This document shows positions 1 to 10,286 of a stretch of DNA of 64,000 bases, in pieces. The position numbers and the translations under genes are program-made. Every line of letters begins with the position of its first letter. Position 1 is the stretch's first letter. The stretch is from Mesorhizobium huakuii (GTDB taxonomy: Bacteria; Pseudomonadota; Alphaproteobacteria; Rhizobiales; Rhizobiaceae), in contig NZ_BSNY01000009.1 in NCBI RefSeq assembly GCF_030160235.1, positions 62,001-126,000 on the forward strand, read 5' to 3'. The notes beneath the pieces were generated by a model. It ran no database searches, was not told where the DNA came from, and saw nothing but the letters and a program-made list of their open reading frames with translations.

Positions 1-2971
1 TGAGGCCTTCGGTCTTGACCTGCAGCCGCTCGACCGAGGAATCGACGAAGCGCACGGTTCCGCCGATTGCGCCCTGCTCGCCCATGACATGCCATGGTTC
101 CAGCGCCTGACGCAGTTCCAGCTTGATGCCGGCATGCTGGACCTCGCCGCAGAACGGGAAACGGAATTCGAGCTGGGCGTCGAACCATTCGGGACGGAAT
201 TCGAAGCCGTTGAGCTTGATATCGTCGAGCACATCGAGAAAGTCCGCCCAGACATGATGCGGCAGCATGAAACGGTCGTGCAGCGAAGTGCCCCAGCGTA
301 CGAAGCGGCCGTCGAGCGGGCTCTTCCACGCGCGGGCGATGATCGCCCTGACAAGCAATTGCTGCGCCAGGCTCATGCGCGCATTGGGCGGCATCTCGAA
401 GCCGCGGAACTCGACCAGCCCCAGCCGGCCGGTCGGCCCGTCCGGCGAGAACAGCTTGTCGATGCAGATTTCCGAGCGGTGCGTGTTGCCGGTGACATCG
501 GTCAACAGGTTGCGGAACAGCCGGTCGACCAGCCACGGCAGGGGTGCCGCGCCCTGGTCCGGATGCGGCACCTGCGCCATGGCGATCTCGAGTTCGTAGA
601 GCGAATCGTGGCGCGCCTCGTCGAAGCGCGGCGCCTGGCTGGTCGGGCCGATGAACAGGCCGGAGAACAGGTAGGACAGCGAGGGATGCCGCTGCCATTG
701 CAGCACCAGGCTCTTCAACAGATCGGGCCGGCGCAGGAACGGACTGTCATTGGGCGTAGCACCGCCGACCACGACATGGTTGCCGCCGCCCGTGCCGGTG
801 TGGCGGCCGTCGATCATGAACTTGTCGGCGCCAAGCCGCGTCAGCCGCGCCTCCTCATAGATCGCCGTGGTCGTTGCCACGCAATCCTGCCAGTTGGAAG
901 CCGGGTGGATGTTGACCTCGATGACGCCGGGATCGGGCGCGACACGGATGACGTTGAGGCGCGGATCGTGCGGCGGCCCGTAGCCCTCGATATGCACGGG
1001 CAGGCCGATGGCACGCGCCGCATTCTCGGCGGCGGCGACCAGTTCGAGATAATCCTCCAGCGCCTCGACCGGCGGCATGAACACGCACAGCCGGCCGTCG
1101 CGCGGCTCGACGGAGAGTGCGGTGCGCACCGCGCCGCCGATCTCGGTGATCTCCTGTTCGACCCGATCCTGCTGGCCGGTCGCCGCGGTGAACGACGCCG
1201 CCTGCTGGCGACGCGCCATCTCGTCGGCGCCTTCGAGCTCGGCCGGTGCCGCAGTGGGCAGGATCGCCTCGCGCGGGGGCAATGGGCCGCGCGGCAGCGA
1301 GGGATCGACCGGCACGATATAGGGGAACTGCGCCGGCGGCACGTAGGGCAGCGTGCCCAGGGGCAAGCGATAGCCGACCGGTGAATCGCCTGGCACCAGG
1401 AACAGCCGCCCGCGCCGCGTCTTCCATTTCTCCGAACGCCAGCGCGGTCCGGAAGCCTGGCTGTTCCAGCGCTGTACCGGCAGCACATAGCCGGACGGCT
1501 TGGTCAGCCCGCGCTCGAACACTCTTGCCATGCGGCTGCGCTCTTCCGGGTCTTCCAGCTTCGAATTCGACGGATCGACATTTTCCGGCAGCTTGCCTTC
1601 CTTGAGCAGCCATTCGGCCGGATCCTCATAGGCTTCGCTGACCATGGTCTTGTCGATGCCGAGCTCGCCGGCTATCGCCGTGAGCAGGCTTTCGGCCTGC
1701 TGCGGACCAACCTTGGCTTCGCTTTTCTCCCGCGCGATCAGCGACGGATCGCTCCACACCGGCTGGCCGTCGGCACGCCAGTAGAGCGAGAAGGTCCAGC
1801 GCGGCAGGCTTTCGCCCGGATACCATTTGCCCTGGCCGTAGTGGAGAAAGCCGCCCGGTGCGAAACGCTCGCGCAGCCTGCGGATCAGCGAATCGGCCTT
1901 TTCGCGCTTGGTCGGACCGACGGCGGCGGTGTTCCATTCGGCGGATTCGAAATCGTCGATCGACACGAAGGTCGGCTCGCCGCCCATCGTCAGCCGAACG
2001 TCGCCTTCGCCAAGTGCTGCATCGACCTTGTTGCCTAGCGCGTCGAGCGCCTGCCAGCTTTCGTCGGAGAATGGCTTGGTGATGCGCGGATGCTCGGCGA
2101 TGCGGTCGACCCGCATGTCGAAGCCGAACTCGACATTGGCAAAGCTCGCCATGCCGGAAATCGGCACCGCGTTGCGGAAATGCGGGGTTGCGGCAAGCGG
2201 CACATGGCTCTCGCCTGTGAGCAGACCCGAGGTCGGGTCGAAGCCGATCCAGCCGGCGCCCGGCAGGTAGACCTCGCACCAGGCGTGCAGATCGGTGAAA
2301 TCGACGGATGTGCCGGCCGGTCCGTCCAGCGCAATGAGATCAGGCTTCAGCTGGATCAGATAGCCGGACACGAAACGCGCGGCGATGCCGAGATTGCGCA
2401 GGATCTGGACCAGCAGCCAGCTCGAATCCCGGCATGAGCCCTTGCCGGCGGCGAGCGTTTCCTCCGGCGAGAACACGCCGGTCTCCATGCGCACGATATA
2501 GGCGATCTCGCGCTGCAGGCGCGCATTGAGGTCGACAAGAAAATTGACGGTGTTTTTCGCGCTGGTGTCGATGGTTCGCAGGAAGGCCGAAAGCAGCGGC
2601 CCCGACGGCTCCGGTGTCCGGTAGATGGCGAGATCATCCCTGATCTCTTCCGGATATTCGAACGGGAACGTCTCGGCCGACGGCTCGACGAAGAAATCGA
2701 ACGGATTGTAGACCGTCATGTCGGCGACGAGATCGACCTCGATCTTCAGTTCGCTCACCGGCTCGGGGAAGACGAAGCGGGCGAGGAAGTTGCCGTAGGG
2801 ATCCTGCTGCAAATTGACGAAATGGTTCGCCGGCTCGACCTTGAGCGAATGGCTCAACACCTTTGTCCGGGAATGCGGCGCCGGCTGCAGCCTGACGATC
2901 TGGGGACCGAGAACCACCGGCCGGTCGTATTTGTAATGGGTCAGATGGTAGACGGCTGCCAGAATTGCCAT
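1..2971 (-). CDS. Transglutaminase-like DUF2126 family protein (C-terminus beyond window)
   Basis: About 990 codons are open from an ATG at 2971 to the left edge, with no stop in the window; family members are about 1,100 residues, so only the C-terminal end should be missing. The N-terminus ([18 protein letters not shown]) is the usual bacterial transglutaminase N-terminal domain. Around 2400-2450 the frame reads [12 protein letters not shown], the catalytic-Cys segment of the transglutaminase/protease core, and near 2281 it reads [13 protein letters not shown], which carries the catalytic His. The remainder matches the long DUF2126 part, with [11 protein letters not shown] near 790. The family is often next to alpha-E and ATP-grasp proteins; its substrate is unknown and a peptide-processing role is inference. 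The start is the first in-frame ATG before the conserved N-terminus. Confidence 0.88.
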   Translation of the reverse strand, partial: MAILAAVYHLTHYKYDRPVVLGPQIVRLQPAPHSRTKVLSHSLKVEPANHFVNLQQDPYGNFLARFVFPEPVSELKIEVDLVADMTVYNPFDFFVEPSAETFPFEYPEEIRDDLAIYRTPEPSGPLLSAFLRTIDTSAKNTVNFLVDLNARLQREIAYIVRMETGVFSPEETLAAGKGSCRDSSWLLVQILRNLGIAARFVSGYLIQLKPDLIALDGPAGTSVDFTDLHAWCEVYLPGAGWIGFDPTSGLLTGESHVPLAATPHFRNAVPISGMASFANVEFGFDMRVDRIAEHPRITKPFSDESWQALDALGNKVDAALGEGDVRLTMGGEPTFVSIDDFESAEWNTAAVGPTKREKADSLIRRLRERFAPGGFLHYGQGKWYPGESLPRWTFSLYWRADGQPVWSDPSLIAREKSEAKVGPQQAESLLTAIAGELGIDKTMVSEAYEDPAEWLLKEGKLPENVDPSNSKLEDPEERSRMARVFERGLTKPSGYVLPVQRWNSQASGPRWRSEKWKTRRGRLFLVPGDSPVGYRLPLGTLPYVPPAQFPYIVPVDPSLPRGPLPPREAILPTAAPAELEGADEMARRQQAASFTAATGQQDRVEQEITEIGGAVRTALSVEPRDGRLCVFMPPVEALEDYLELVAAAENAARAIGLPVHIEGYGPPHDPRLNVIRVAPDPGVIEVNIHPASNWQDCVATTTAIYEEARLTRLGADKFMIDGRHTGTGGGNHVVVGGATPNDSPFLRRPDLLKSLVLQWQRHPSLSYLFSGLFIGPTSQAPRFDEARHDSLYELEIAMAQVPHPDQGAAPLPWLVDRLFRNLLTDVTGNTHRSEICIDKLFSPDGPTGRLGLVEFRGFEMPPNARMSLAQQLLVRAIIARAWKSPLDGRFVRWGTSLHDRFMLPHHVWADFLDVLDDIKLNGFEFRPEWFDAQLEFRFPFCGEVQHAGIKLELRQALEPWHVMGEQGAIGGTVRFVDSSVERLQVKTEGL

Positions 2972-3083
2972 GGGGCCCCGGGGATCGGCGTTTCAAACGA
3001 ATTCGCCGAACCCTGACACATCTGCTGGCCATTCTCCAAGCACAGATGTTGCGGTGCACCTAATTTAAGCAGCTGAAGCTGCC

Positions 3084-4280
3084 TCAGAAGAACGCCTGTA
3101 TCCCGGTCTGCGCCCGTCCCAGGATCAGCGCATGCACGTCATGCGTGCCTTCATAGGTGTTGACCGTCTCCAAATTCTGCGCGTGGCGCATGACGTGGTA
3201 GCCGATCTGGATGCCGTTGCCGCCGTGCATGTCGCGGGCCTGGCGGGCGATATCGAGCGCCTTGCCGCAATTGTTGCGCTTGACGATCGAGATCATCTCC
3301 GGCGCCATCTTGCCTGCATCGAGCAGCCGCCCGACGCGCAGGGATGCCTGCAGCCCGAGCGCGATCTCGGTCTGCATGTCGGCAAGCTTCTTCTGGTAAA
3401 GCTGCGTACCGGCCAGCGGCTTGCCGAACTGCTTGCGGTCCAAGCCATACTGGCGGGCGCGGTGCCAGCAATCTTCCGCAGCGCCCATCGAACCCCACGA
3501 GATGCCGTAGCGGGCCCGGTTGAGGCAGCCGAACGGGCCGCCAAGGCCCTTGGCGTTGGGCAGCAGCGCGTCCTCGCCGACCTCGACCCCTTCCATCACC
3601 ACCTCGCCGGTGATCGACGCGCGCAGCGACAGCTTGCCGCCGATCTTCGGCGCCGACAGCCCCTTCATGCCCTTTTCCAGCACGAAACCACGGATCTCGT
3701 CCTTGCCGTTCTCGCCCTTCAGCTTCGCCCAGACGACGAACACATCGGCGATCGGCGCGTTGGAAATCCACATCTTCGAGCCGCTGAGCTTGTAGCCGTT
3801 CGCCGTCTTCTCGGCGCGCGTCTTCATGCCGCCAGGGTCCGAGCCTGCATCCGGCTCGGTCAGGCCGAAGCAGCCGATCCACTCGCCGCTGGCGAGCTTG
3901 GGCAAGTACTTCTTGCGCTGCTCTTCGGAACCATAGGCGTGGATCGGATACATCACCAGCGACGACTGCACCGACATCATCGAGCGATAGCCGGAATCGA
4001 CGCGTTCGACCTCCCGCGCGACCAGCCCGTAGGTCACATAGTTGGCGCCGAGGCCGCCATACTCTTCCGGGATGGTAATGCCGAGCAGGCCGGCCTCGCC
4101 CATCTCGCGAAAGATGCCGGCATCCGTCTTTTCGTTGAGATAGGCGTCCTCGATGCGTGGCGCCAGCTTGTCGGCGGCGAAGGCAGCCGCGCCGTCGCGC
4201 ACCATGCGCTCTTCCTCCGAAAGCTGGTCCTCGATCAGGAACGGGTCTTCCCAGACGAATGCATTCTTCTCGGCGGCCAT
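3084..4280 (-). CDS. gcdH: Glutaryl-CoA dehydrogenase
   Basis: 398-residue acyl-CoA dehydrogenase, the usual length. It oxidatively decarboxylates glutaryl-CoA to crotonyl-CoA in lysine/tryptophan breakdown, passing electrons to ETF. The FAD/substrate motif [13 protein letters not shown] lies near residue 140 and is followed by KMWISNA. The C-terminal [20 protein letters not shown] is the glutaryl-CoA dehydrogenase signature, with the catalytic Glu at 377. It is divergent from a LysR regulator with about 100 bp between starts. Two bases after the stop, GCAGC-TTCA-GCTGC followed by TTAAATT on the minus strand is a weak terminator candidate. Assignment over other acyl-CoA dehydrogenases rests on the C-terminal signature. 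Confidence 0.92.
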   Translation of the reverse strand: MAAEKNAFVWEDPFLIEDQLSEEERMVRDGAAAFAADKLAPRIEDAYLNEKTDAGIFREMGEAGLLGITIPEEYGGLGANYVTYGLVAREVERVDSGYRSMMSVQSSLVMYPIHAYGSEEQRKKYLPKLASGEWIGCFGLTEPDAGSDPGGMKTRAEKTANGYKLSGSKMWISNAPIADVFVVWAKLKGENGKDEIRGFVLEKGMKGLSAPKIGGKLSLRASITGEVVMEGVEVGEDALLPNAKGLGGPFGCLNRARYGISWGSMGAAEDCWHRARQYGLDRKQFGKPLAGTQLYQKKLADMQTEIALGLQASLRVGRLLDAGKMAPEMISIVKRNNCGKALDIARQARDMHGGNGIQIGYHVMRHAQNLETVNTYEGTHDVHALILGRAQTGIQAFF

Positions 4281-4346
4281 GGCTCTTGGTCCTCAAACGG
4301 GATGAAGCCCGGCTTATCGGCTTGCAGCCTGAAAAAATCAAACGAA

Positions 4347-4364
4347 ATTGCTTCACGGATCAAT
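4347..4364. promoter_or_regulatory. Candidate LysR operator between gcdH and its regulator
   Basis: The 102-bp divergent region holds an ATTG-N10-CAAT inverted repeat just upstream of the LysR gene. It resembles LysR-type dyads but does not fit the strict T-N11-A spacing, so it is only a candidate. No clear -35/-10 pair was found for either gene. Confidence 0.25.
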
Positions 4365-4382
4365 GAGCATTAGGAATGGATC

Positions 4383-5294
4383 ATGAGTGTCCAACGCCGC
4401 CTGCTACCCAATATCGGTGCGCTTGCCGCCTTCGAGGCGGTGGCCAGGCTCGGGTCCTTCACCGCCGCCGCGCAGGAGCTGGATCTCACCCAGGGGGCGG
4501 TCAGTCGGCAGGTCAAGCTGCTGGAGGAGCAGTTCGGCCGCCGGTTGTTCGAACGCGACAGCCGCAATGTCCGGCTGTCAGCGGCGGGCGAAATCTATGC
4601 CGAAGCGGTGCGTTCAGCACTCGGCCAGTTGCGCGACGCAGCCCTTGGACTGATGAGCAATCGGCATAGTGGTATGCTGAACCTCGCCATTTTGCCGACC
4701 TTCGGCACGCGCTGGCTGATGCCGATGATCCCCGATTTCGTCGAGAACAATCCAGATATCACCATCAACTTCGTCACCCGCGTCGGCCGCTTCGACTTCG
4801 CCCGGGAAAGGCTGGATGCCGCCATCCATTACGGCTTGCCGGACTGGCCGGAGGCGGACTCCACTCTTCTGGTGCGCGAAACGGTGACGCCGGTGGTGTC
4901 GCCGGAATTCCTCGCCGGCCGCGCCATCGCCACGCCGACCGATATCGGCCGCCTGCCGCTGCTGCACATGGCGACGCGCCCCGGCGCCTGGACCGAATGG
5001 TTCGAGCATCAGGGCTTGAGCGCGCCGGCCGGACCGGGCATGCAGTTCGAACAATTCGGCACCGCCGCCCAGGCCTGCATGGCGGGGCTTGGGGTGGCGC
5101 TGTTGCCGCTGCTCCTCATCGCAGGCGAATTGCAGCGCGGCCAGTTGGTGCCGGCGCCCGGCCAGCCCATGCAAAGCCGCAGCGCCTATTACCTCGTCGT
5201 CCCGCACGACAAGCGCGACCATCCCCCTGTGGCCAGCTTTCGCGACTGGCTGCTGGAGCAGGTTGAGAAGGAGCCGGCTGTTCTGGCCTGGTAG
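4383..5294 (+). CDS. LysR-family regulator (GcvA/GcdR-like), probable regulator of gcdH
   Basis: 303 residues. The N-terminal winged HTH spans roughly residues 10-68 (ALAAFEAVARLGSFTAAAQEL, then TQGAVSRQVKLLEEQ), followed by a periplasmic-binding-like effector domain. The early LAILPTFGTRWLMP is typical of the GcvA-like branch. It is divergent from glutaryl-CoA dehydrogenase, the normal arrangement for a LysR protein and its target, so control of gcdH in response to a glutarate-pathway intermediate is inferred. AGGA lies seven bases before the ATG. Its stop codon directly abuts the stop of the convergent tex gene. Confidence 0.87.
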   Translation: MSVQRRLLPNIGALAAFEAVARLGSFTAAAQELDLTQGAVSRQVKLLEEQFGRRLFERDSRNVRLSAAGEIYAEAVRSALGQLRDAALGLMSNRHSGMLNLAILPTFGTRWLMPMIPDFVENNPDITINFVTRVGRFDFARERLDAAIHYGLPDWPEADSTLLVRETVTPVVSPEFLAGRAIATPTDIGRLPLLHMATRPGAWTEWFEHQGLSAPAGPGMQFEQFGTAAQACMAGLGVALLPLLLIAGELQRGQLVPAPGQPMQSRSAYYLVVPHDKRDHPPVASFRDWLLEQVEKEPAVLAW

Positions 5295-7619
5295 CTACTT
5301 CCGCTTCAGCGCATCCGCCAGCGCCGCGCCGAAGGCCCCTTGCTGGGCCGGCCGTTCCGGCTGGCGTTGCGGCGCTGGCGAGCGCGGCGCCGGCCTGCCG
5401 CCGCCATTGTCGCGCGGCCCGCCTTTCGATGCGCCGCCCTCGCCGCTGTCCTTGCGCATGGAGAGCGCAATGCGCTTGCGCTTGATGTCGACGTCGACCA
5501 CACGCACCTTGACCACATCGCCGGCCTTGACCACCTCATGCGCGTCCTTGATGAAACGGTCGGCCAGTTGCGAGACATGCACCAGCCCGTCCTGGTGCAC
5601 GCCGATATCGACGAAGGCGCCGAAGGCGGCGACATTGGTCACGGTGCCTTCCAGCAGCATGCCGGGCTTCAGATCCTTGATGTCGTCGACGCCGTCGGCG
5701 AAGGTCGCCGTCTTGAAGCCGGGGCGCGGGTCGCGGCCGGGCTTTTCCAGCTCGGCAAGGATGTCGCGCACCGTCGGCAGGCCGAAACGCTCGTCGACGA
5801 AGACGCGCGGGTCAAGCGCCTTGAGCGCGGCACTGTCGCCCATCAGCGAGCGCACGTCGCGGCCGCAGGCGGCGACGATCTTCTTGGCCACGCCATAGGC
5901 TTCCGGATGCACTGACGAGGCATCGAGCGGCTCGCTGCCATTGGCGACGCGCAGGAAGCCCGCGGATTGTTCGAACGCGCGAGGTCCGAGCCGCGGCACC
6001 TTGAGCAGGTCCTTGCGGCTGCCAAAGGGACCGGTCGCATCGCGGTGCGCGACGATGGCGTCGGCGAGCGATGCGCCAAGTCCGGAAACGCGGGCCAGCA
6101 GTGGTGCCGAGGCGGTGTTGAGGTCGACGCCAACCGCGTTGACCGCGTCCTCGACCACCGCTTCCAGCGAGCGGCCGAGCCGGTACTGGTCGACATCGTG
6201 CTGGTACTGGCCGACGCCGATCGACTTGGGTTCGATCTTGACCAGTTCGGCCAGCGGATCCTGCAGGCGCCGCGCGATCGACACCGCGCCGCGCAACGAC
6301 ACGTCGAGGCCGGGAAATTCCGCCGCCGCCGTCGCCGATGCCGAATAGACCGAGGCGCCCGCCTCGCTGACGATCACCTTCAGCGGCTTCGGCCCACCAT
6401 CCGAAGGCATGTCGGACAGCATGTCCGCCACCAGCTTCTCCGTCTCGCGGCTGCCTGTGCCGTTGCCGATCGAAATCAGCTCGACCTTGTGCAAGCGGAT
6501 GAGCTTGGCGAGTTCGGCCTGCGTGCCGCGCACATCGTTCTTCGGCGGGAAGGGATAGACCGTCGTCGTTGCCACCAGCTTGCCGGTGCCGTCGACCACC
6601 GCCACCTTGACGCCGGTGCGGATGCCGGGGTCGAGCCCCATGGTCGGCCGCGAACCGGCCGGCGCGGCCAGCAGCAGATCCTTCAGATTGCGGGCGAAGA
6701 CATGGATCGCCTCTTCCTCGGCCCGCTCGCGCAGATCGCGCATCAGGTCGAGCGTCAGGTGCAGCGACAGCTTGATGCGCCAGGTCCAGCCGGCGACCTC
6801 CATCAGCCAGCGGTCGCCGGGCAGGCTGGCACCGATCGCATAGGCGTTGGCGATCATCCGCTCCACCGGTTTCACCGGCGACGCATCGTCGGCATCGACC
6901 TCGATGTCGAGCGACAGCACCTCTTCGTTACGGCCGCGCAGCATGGCCAGCGCGCGATGGCTCGGCACGTTGGCCCAGCGCTCGACATGGTCGAAATAGT
7001 CGGAGAACTTGGCGCCGGCCTCCTGCTTGCCGTCGACGACCCGGGCGCGCATGAAGGCGCGGTCCTTCATGTAGGTGCGCAGCTTGCCGACCAGATCGGC
7101 ATTCTCGGCGAACTGTTCCGACAGGATGTCGCGCGCGCCTTCAAGCGCTGCTTTGGTATCGGCCACCTCCTCGGTGACATAGGCCAGTGCCGCCTCGGCG
7201 GGCACGAGCGAACGGTTGGCAAGGATGGCCTCCGCCAGCGGCCCCAGCCCACGCTCTCGGGCGATCTCGGCCTTGGTGCGGCGCTTCGGCTTGTAGGGCA
7301 GATAGATGTCTTCGAGTTCCGCCTTGGTGGCCGCCGCCGCGATCTTGGCTTCCAGTTCCTCGGTCAGCTTGCCCTGCTCGCGGATCGACCCGAGGATGGT
7401 GTCGCGGCGGGCGTCGAGTTCGCGCAGATAAGCCAGCCGCTCGGCAAGGTCGCGCAGCTGCGTGTCATCGAGCCCGCCGGTCACCTCCTTGCGGTAGCGC
7501 GCCACGAACGGCACTGTCGCGCCCTCGTCGAGCAATTCGATCGCCGCCGCCGCCTGTTCGGGCCGCGCCTTGATCTCGGCCGCGATGATGGCTGCGATGC
7601 GCTTGATGTCGGATGCCAT
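5295..7619 (-). CDS. tex: Tex family RNA-binding transcription accessory protein
   Basis: 774 residues from the ATG at 7619; an upstream in-frame ATG at 7721 would add 34 unconserved residues, whereas 7619 has GCAGGA at good distance and begins [15 protein letters not shown] as in the family. Order of domains: N-terminal Tex HTH region ([16 protein letters not shown] near 50), the RNase H-like YqgF core ([18 protein letters not shown] near 325), helix-hairpin-helix repeats ([16 protein letters not shown] near 500), and a C-terminal S1 RNA-binding domain ([19 protein letters not shown] near 640) followed by a Gly/Pro/Arg-rich tail. Tex proteins are cytoplasmic nucleic-acid-binding factors linked to transcription; the exact role here is unknown. 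Confidence 0.94.
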   Translation of the reverse strand: MASDIKRIAAIIAAEIKARPEQAAAAIELLDEGATVPFVARYRKEVTGGLDDTQLRDLAERLAYLRELDARRDTILGSIREQGKLTEELEAKIAAAATKAELEDIYLPYKPKRRTKAEIARERGLGPLAEAILANRSLVPAEAALAYVTEEVADTKAALEGARDILSEQFAENADLVGKLRTYMKDRAFMRARVVDGKQEAGAKFSDYFDHVERWANVPSHRALAMLRGRNEEVLSLDIEVDADDASPVKPVERMIANAYAIGASLPGDRWLMEVAGWTWRIKLSLHLTLDLMRDLRERAEEEAIHVFARNLKDLLLAAPAGSRPTMGLDPGIRTGVKVAVVDGTGKLVATTTVYPFPPKNDVRGTQAELAKLIRLHKVELISIGNGTGSRETEKLVADMLSDMPSDGGPKPLKVIVSEAGASVYSASATAAAEFPGLDVSLRGAVSIARRLQDPLAELVKIEPKSIGVGQYQHDVDQYRLGRSLEAVVEDAVNAVGVDLNTASAPLLARVSGLGASLADAIVAHRDATGPFGSRKDLLKVPRLGPRAFEQSAGFLRVANGSEPLDASSVHPEAYGVAKKIVAACGRDVRSLMGDSAALKALDPRVFVDERFGLPTVRDILAELEKPGRDPRPGFKTATFADGVDDIKDLKPGMLLEGTVTNVAAFGAFVDIGVHQDGLVHVSQLADRFIKDAHEVVKAGDVVKVRVVDVDIKRKRIALSMRKDSGEGGASKGGPRDNGGGRPAPRSPAPQRQPERPAQQGAFGAALADALKRK

Positions 7620-7747
7620 GTCGTTCCTGCTCTCGTCAAAAGAGCGGCGACCATAGGCGCAGACGCCTGTCTCGCCAACCGCGACGTTTTCAACCGTCGC
7701 GGGCGGTCCACAGGAAAGCATGCGGCAACGAAGCCGCGCCCGACAGG

Positions 7748-8929
7748 TCAGACCAGTTGGGTCAGCGCCTCGAAGAAGGCGACGATTTCGAGATCAAGCG
7801 GGTCATCGACCGGCTCCGGCTGCGACGACATCTTGGCGATGACCACTTCCGCCTTCGGATCGACATAGAGCCACTGGCCGTGAATGCCGATGCCGCAATA
7901 GGCGCCACTCGGCTTGCCTGACTGGTACCATTTGTTGCGGTAGCGGCCTTGCGGGAACAACGGCAGCATGGTGCCGCGCTGCCAGGCTTCGGCGCTGCCG
8001 CCAGTGCTGACCGTATCGCGCACCCAGGCCTCCGGCACGATGCGGCGGCCATTGGCGGTCCCGCCTTGCCGCATCATTTCGCCGACCCGCGCCAGGTCGC
8101 GCGGCGTCACCGAAATGCCGCCTGCGGTGCGTGCCGTGCCTTCCATGTCGACACCGATCGAAGCTTCGCTCACGGCGCCGAGCGGCAGCCACAATTTCTC
8201 GCGCATCAGGTCACTGAAGCGCTGGCCGGATGCGCGCTCCAGCAACAGGCCGAGCAGGTCGGAATTGGGCGAGCGGTAGCGGAAGGTCTGGCCGTGCGGC
8301 TCGGCAAGCCGCTGCAGGGACAGGATGAATTCGCGCAGGCTTTCCGTGCCGCCACCCGGGTTCCACAGCGTGGCGCGGCGATAGCGGGCAAAGGCGCTTT
8401 CCGGATCGAGATAGGCCTCCTCGAAATCGAGGCTGACACTCATGTCGAGCACATGGCGCGCACTCGCGTCGCCATAGGCCGACCCGGCGGCTTCCGGAAT
8501 GTAGGCCGTGACCGGCGCTTCCGGATCGAACACCTCCTCGCCTTCCAATATGCCGGCGACGATGGCGGTCGCCGACTTGCTGATCGAGAAGATGATGTGG
8601 CGGGCGCCGAAATCCATGTGCGGCGCGAACCAGTCGCCGATTACCTTGCCGCCCTTCATTACCGTCAGCGCGTCGGTGCTGGAGCGCGCGAGGAATTCGG
8701 CGACCGTCTCCGGCGCGTTGGCCACCGAAACCTTTTCGCCGAGCAAACCACCGAAATCCTTCGCTTGTGCCTCGGCGCCAGCGGATGCCGTGGCTACGCG
8801 TGCCGTCGGCACCAGTTCGCCAAGGTTCTGGAATGACCATCGGTTGAACGGGCTTTCGCGCCAGTTGGAAAGCAGCACCTCGTTGCGGGCGAAGCCGTAG
8901 CGGGTCTCGAACGCGGTCTTGCCGGTCAT
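7748..8929 (-). CDS. Serine hydrolase, beta-lactamase/penicillin-binding fold
   Basis: 393 residues with no clear signal peptide. The SxxK nucleophile motif is SISK at residues 115-118 ([12 protein letters not shown]), followed by [12 protein letters not shown] in the Y-x-N position and [14 protein letters not shown] near the C-terminus in place of the KTG region. This is the class C beta-lactamase-like serine hydrolase family, which includes esterases and D-amino-acid peptidases; the substrate cannot be told. AAGGA precedes the ATG. It lies 33 bp downstream of a paralogue of the same length, both sharing an N-terminal P-x-NRW-x-FQ-x(2)-E-L/I-x-PTA segment, so the pair probably arose by tandem duplication and is co-transcribed. 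Confidence 0.85.
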   Translation of the reverse strand: MTGKTAFETRYGFARNEVLLSNWRESPFNRWSFQNLGELVPTARVATASAGAEAQAKDFGGLLGEKVSVANAPETVAEFLARSSTDALTVMKGGKVIGDWFAPHMDFGARHIIFSISKSATAIVAGILEGEEVFDPEAPVTAYIPEAAGSAYGDASARHVLDMSVSLDFEEAYLDPESAFARYRRATLWNPGGGTESLREFILSLQRLAEPHGQTFRYRSPNSDLLGLLLERASGQRFSDLMREKLWLPLGAVSEASIGVDMEGTARTAGGISVTPRDLARVGEMMRQGGTANGRRIVPEAWVRDTVSTGGSAEAWQRGTMLPLFPQGRYRNKWYQSGKPSGAYCGIGIHGQWLYVDPKAEVVIAKMSSQPEPVDDPLDLEIVAFFEALTQLV

Positions 8930-8962
8930 GGCGTTTCCTTCCAGCTCGTTTCTTGTGGGGGC

Positions 8963-10159
8963 TTAGAGCAGTGCGGCGGCGATGGCGTGCACGGCCTTCA
9001 GCGTCGCCGTGGAGTAGGCGAGGTTGCTGAAATCCGGCCAGGTCGAAAGCTTCACCACGACCATTCCCGTGTTCCAGTCGATATGGATCATCTGCCCGAA
9101 CACGCCCCGGCACATCAGCGCGCGCGAGGCGGGATTCTCGATCCAGAACTGGTTGCGGTAGCTGCCCTGCGGCAGGCTGGGGGAGAAATCCGGCCCGTGC
9201 CTGCCATTGCGTGTCGCCTCGATCCATGCGGCCGGCACGATCCCGCCGCCATTGTCGAGGATCATCTGGCCAAAGCGGCCATAGTCACGCAAGGTCGCGT
9301 TGAAGCCGCCATCGGCCAGCGCATAGCCGGCGCTGTCGACGGTGAAGCAGGCGCTTTCGTCGGCCCCGAGCTTTTGCCAGAGTTCTTCCGAGACCAGCTG
9401 CGCCAGCCGCTTGCCTGTCACCCGCTCCATGACGAAGGCGAGCACATCGGTCTCGATCGAGCGATACTCGAACGCCGCGCCGTGCGGCCGGACCGTGTCC
9501 CTCAAACCCAGGATCAGCTCGAACATATGCGAGGGCCAGCGGAAGTTCGGATCGCTGCCCGGCGGCACCGGCTTCCAGCCGGTGGCGACATCGACCTGGC
9601 CGATATCGGAATAGCGGTCGGTATACTCTTCGGAAAAACGCACGCCCGTCGTCATGTCGAGCACATGCTGAACGCTGGCGCCGGCCCAGCCGGTGGCGCC
9701 GAGTTCCGGCAGGTAATCGGTCACAGGCCTGGCCGGATCGATCAGGCCGCGCCCGGCCAATATGCCGAACACCGAACCGGTGATAGACTTGGCCATCGAC
9801 TGCGACAGATGCAGCGTGCGCTCGTCCATGCCGTTGAAGTAGCGCTCATAGGCGATCCGGCCGTGCTTGAGCACGAGGAAGCCATCCGTATAGGTCTCGT
9901 CGAGCAATCCGGCGAGCGTCGAGGGCCTGCCCTCGCTGTCCGCGACCGGCAGCCCGTCGAGATCGACCTCGGCGCGTTCGAGACGATGGCGGTGGCCATT
10001 GCCGCGCCAGACTTCGGCGGTCGGCAGGATTTCCCTGATGTGCTGGAACGCCCAGCGGTTCCATGGCGGCCGGTCCCAGTCGAGCTTCGGTGGCATCATG
10101 GCGGGCGGCGAGCCCTGCATGATCGGCGGCCGCGGATCGCTGTTGCGATAGGAGTCCAT
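8963..10159 (-). CDS. Serine hydrolase, beta-lactamase fold (paralogue of the next gene)
   Basis: 398 residues if started at 10159. A second ATG nine bases upstream (10168) has GGGA touching it, while the same GGGA is nine bases from 10159, so 10159 is preferred. The SxxK motif is SMAK (LHLSQSMAKSITG, near residues 121-124) and the second-motif region reads EYRSIETDVLAF, so the usual Y-x-N is altered here. The N-terminus PPWNRWAFQHIREILPTAEV matches the neighbouring paralogue. Likely first gene of a two-gene unit. Substrate unknown; catalytic competence is less certain because the second motif is diverged. Confidence 0.83.
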   Translation of the reverse strand: MDSYRNSDPRPPIMQGSPPAMMPPKLDWDRPPWNRWAFQHIREILPTAEVWRGNGHRHRLERAEVDLDGLPVADSEGRPSTLAGLLDETYTDGFLVLKHGRIAYERYFNGMDERTLHLSQSMAKSITGSVFGILAGRGLIDPARPVTDYLPELGATGWAGASVQHVLDMTTGVRFSEEYTDRYSDIGQVDVATGWKPVPPGSDPNFRWPSHMFELILGLRDTVRPHGAAFEYRSIETDVLAFVMERVTGKRLAQLVSEELWQKLGADESACFTVDSAGYALADGGFNATLRDYGRFGQMILDNGGGIVPAAWIEATRNGRHGPDFSPSLPQGSYRNQFWIENPASRALMCRGVFGQMIHIDWNTGMVVVKLSTWPDFSNLAYSTATLKAVHAIAAALL

Positions 10160-10183
10160 GAAAGGCATTCCCGGAAAAGAAAA

Positions 10184-10273
10184 GACCCGGCGGCCCAGGG
10201 ACGGATGATTTCAGGTCGGTTCGACCTGAAATCTGAATCCGTCTCTAAGTCAGAGAGACAGGACCGCCGGGTC
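10184..10273 (-). terminator. Branched terminator-like structure after the polyamine ABC operon
   Basis: Between the binding-protein stop and the serine hydrolase start, an outer stem (GACCCGGCGG at 10184-10193 with its complement at 10264-10273) encloses two further inverted repeats. One is a perfect 11-bp stem with a GTT loop at 10208-10232, the other GTCTCT/AGAGAC at 10241-10259. Read on the minus strand the outer stem is followed by TCTTTTCTTTT, so it should end the leftward polyamine-transport transcript. The whole can fold as a three-way junction, which is more than a simple terminator needs. Confidence 0.65.
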
Positions 10274-10286
10274 CGTCATGCAGCGA

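Noticed and set aside
5967-7868. 633-codon open frame opposite tex
   Set aside because: Shadow of the tex frame; no ribosome site or family resemblance.
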